This document shows, in pieces, positions 62,818 to 64,000 of a DNA stretch of 64,000 nucleotides. The DNA comes from Planctomycetaceae bacterium. Its GTDB lineage: Bacteria; Planctomycetota; Planctomycetia; Pirellulales; Pirellulaceae. The DNA is taken from positions 33,197 to 97,196 of the forward strand of contig JAIYDN010000069.1 of NCBI GenBank assembly GCA_027487485.1, in the 5' to 3' direction. The position numbers and the translations under genes were made by a program. Numbering within the stretch: the stretch's first letter is position 1; each line of letters starts with the position of its first letter. The notes beneath the pieces were generated by a model, which was given only the letters and a program-made list of their open reading frames with translations, did not search any database and was not told where the DNA came from.

Positions 62818-63798
62818 ATGAGAAGAAAACGCATTGCAGTCGCTATTTACGATGGGTTACTTGGCTACGAATATGGCATCGTAGCTGAGATGTTTGGGCT
62901 CGTTAGACCTGGTCTTGAGAAGATTTGGTACGACTATAAATCATGCAGAGTTGAAAAGGGGACGATCACTTCGAGCCATGGCTTGATTATGGAACCACGC
63001 TTTGGGACGCGTGAACTCTTGGAGGCAGACACCATTATCATACCGGGTTGGCGGTCACCAACTCACGTTCCCCGTCCTTCGTTTGTCAAAGCGATTCGCA
63101 GCGCCTACGAAAAGGGCTCGACGATCATCTCGATCTGTTCAGGTGCGTTTGTCTTGGGGCATGCAGGACTCCTGGATGGTCGCCGATCGACAGCACATTG
63201 GCTCCATACAGATGAACTACAACGTTTGTTCCCAAAGACCGCGGTCATGCGTGACCGACTCTATGTGAAAGATGGCCGGATTTCAACTTCAGCTGGCTCC
63301 TCGGCGGGCTTGGATCTTTGTCTATCCGTCATTCGAGATGACTTTGGAGTCGAGGTCGCCAACTTGGTTGCTCGGCGAATGGTCGCTCCCAGTCACCGGG
63401 AAGGAGGTCAGAGCCAATACGTTCAGCCCGCCGTGCTGGCTATTGAGAACGACGAAATGGGACCCGTTTTGGACTGGATGACCAAACACATCGCCGAACC
63501 GATTACCCTTGAGATGATTGCGGACCGATTCTCAATGTCGCTTCGAACATTCCAGCGGCGGTTTCAAGCCTTGACCGGATTAGCTCCTTTGAATTGGCTA
63601 AATGAAAATCGCCTGAATCGAGCTCGTGCTTTGCTCGAAACAACCGATTTGTCGATCGAGCAAGTGGCTTATCGCTCTGGGCTGGGCTCAACGGCCAACT
63701 TGAGAAAGCACTTCGAAAGACGATTGAAAACAACACCGAGCGTCTACCGCTCAACCTTTAAACTCAATCCTACTAAGCCAGAAAAGTGCGAGGCTTGA
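62818..63798 (+). CDS. GlxA/FtrA-type transcriptional regulator (DJ-1/PfpI + AraC)
   Basis: The 326-residue protein has an N-terminal DJ-1/PfpI-like domain (about 1-185; 'RIAVAIYDGLLGYEYGIVAE', nucleophile elbow Cys in SICSGAFVLGHAGLLDGR) and a C-terminal AraC double helix-turn-helix (about 220-318; 'EMIADRFSMSLRTFQRRF', 'LSIEQVAYRSGLGSTANL'). It is like FtrA/GlxA regulators, where the first domain binds a ligand and usually no longer catalyses. By its divergent position it likely controls the DUF1272-fusion/DinB operon. Confidence 0.88.
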   Translation: MRRKRIAVAIYDGLLGYEYGIVAEMFGLVRPGLEKIWYDYKSCRVEKGTITSSHGLIMEPRFGTRELLEADTIIIPGWRSPTHVPRPSFVKAIRSAYEKGSTIISICSGAFVLGHAGLLDGRRSTAHWLHTDELQRLFPKTAVMRDRLYVKDGRISTSAGSSAGLDLCLSVIRDDFGVEVANLVARRMVAPSHREGGQSQYVQPAVLAIENDEMGPVLDWMTKHIAEPITLEMIADRFSMSLRTFQRRFQALTGLAPLNWLNENRLNRARALLETTDLSIEQVAYRSGLGSTANLRKHFERRLKTTPSVYRSTFKLNPTKPEKCEA

Positions 63799-63876
63799 GC
63801 TGGTCAGCCTTCCTGCGGAATTTACTGAAGCGATTCGTTTCTCTCAGGGCTAAATTGTGGTCGATTGGCCTTCAGG

Positions 63877-63950
63877 CGATGCGGACGCCCCTCCCCAGCC
63901 ACGCTGGCGCGGGCTGACCCTCCCCAAACGGGGCTTGGGGAGGGTGAAGT
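63877..63950. repeat. Inverse copy of the ccctcccc hairpin repeat
   Basis: This 74-bp segment is the reverse complement of 50409-50480 with a few mismatches. It includes the hairpin ccctccccaaa...ttggggaggg. It lies after the GlxA-type gene, where it might stop transcription. Otherwise 63799-64000 holds nothing I recognise. Confidence 0.75.
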
Positions 63951-64000
63951 TGCTGGCAATCATACGATCGTGGTTGGTGGCGTTGCCGCGATTGTTTCGC

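Overview
The window comes from a planctomycete, most likely the Pirellulales. No rRNA, tRNA or marker gene fixes the genus. The phylum call rests on family content: a giant secreted protein with an IERLEIRTLL-type N-terminal targeting motif, a DUF1592-type cytochrome protein next to a Tat-exported DUF1552 protein, a fusion of planctomycete cytochrome c and WD40 repeats, DUF4159, a formylglycine sulfatase, an ECF sigma factor coupled to a Ser/Thr kinase, and many palindromic intergenic repeats. By eye, base composition is close to even.

Layout. 0.3-5.2 kb: an SRPBCC/GyrI-like protein, a Tat-exported asparaginase, a DUF4159 protein, and a coupled minus-strand pair made of an EboD-like sugar-phosphate cyclase and a PSP1 protein with a Cys-rich tail. 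5.5-13.2 kb: one 2556-residue subtilase / P-domain / 13-cadherin / dockerin protein. 13.4-19.5 kb: a plus-strand run of rsgA, citrate synthase, lipase, NhaD antiporter, LolD-type ATPase and Nudix hydrolase. 19.7-22.3 kb: MoxR-DUF58 and a DUF485 membrane protein. 22.5-30.5 kb: small single genes, a PQQ propeller, a DUF3748/Tat-protein pair, a PP2C phosphatase and a cytochrome/WD40 protein.

30.7-31.9 kb is a repeat-rich cassette around a GxxExxY gene. 31.9-38.6 kb is a phosphonate-catabolism island. On the minus strand it has a DUF5690 transporter and a phosphonate-associated alcohol dehydrogenase. On the plus strand it has a PhnZ-like HD oxygenase, a TIGR03364 FAD oxidoreductase, PhnX, a PhnZ relative that has lost its metal ligands, and a PAS-AraC regulator. 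There is no PhnW transaminase and no PhnY dioxygenase. I infer that the flavoprotein supplies phosphonoacetaldehyde to PhnX, while the PhnZ-like enzyme handles a hydroxylated phosphonate.

38.8-47.4 kb holds a GH9 glycosidase, an ECF sigma factor with a receptor-like kinase carrying an anti-sigma-type zinc motif, a sulfatase and a secreted HExxH protein. The last two end inside palindromic repeats that provide their stop codons. 47.6-54.8 kb: PhzF, homocysteine methyltransferase, GNAT, and a 1402-residue PDZ/DUF6288/HEAT/sialate-esterase fusion. 55.3-60.4 kb: a DUF1592-type and DUF1552 pair followed by a second PAS-AraC regulator. 60.4-63.8 kb: a membrane protein of unknown family, and a DUF1272-fusion/DinB operon divergent from a GlxA-type regulator.

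All family assignments come from reading the translated sequence and from memory of the families. No search was run.
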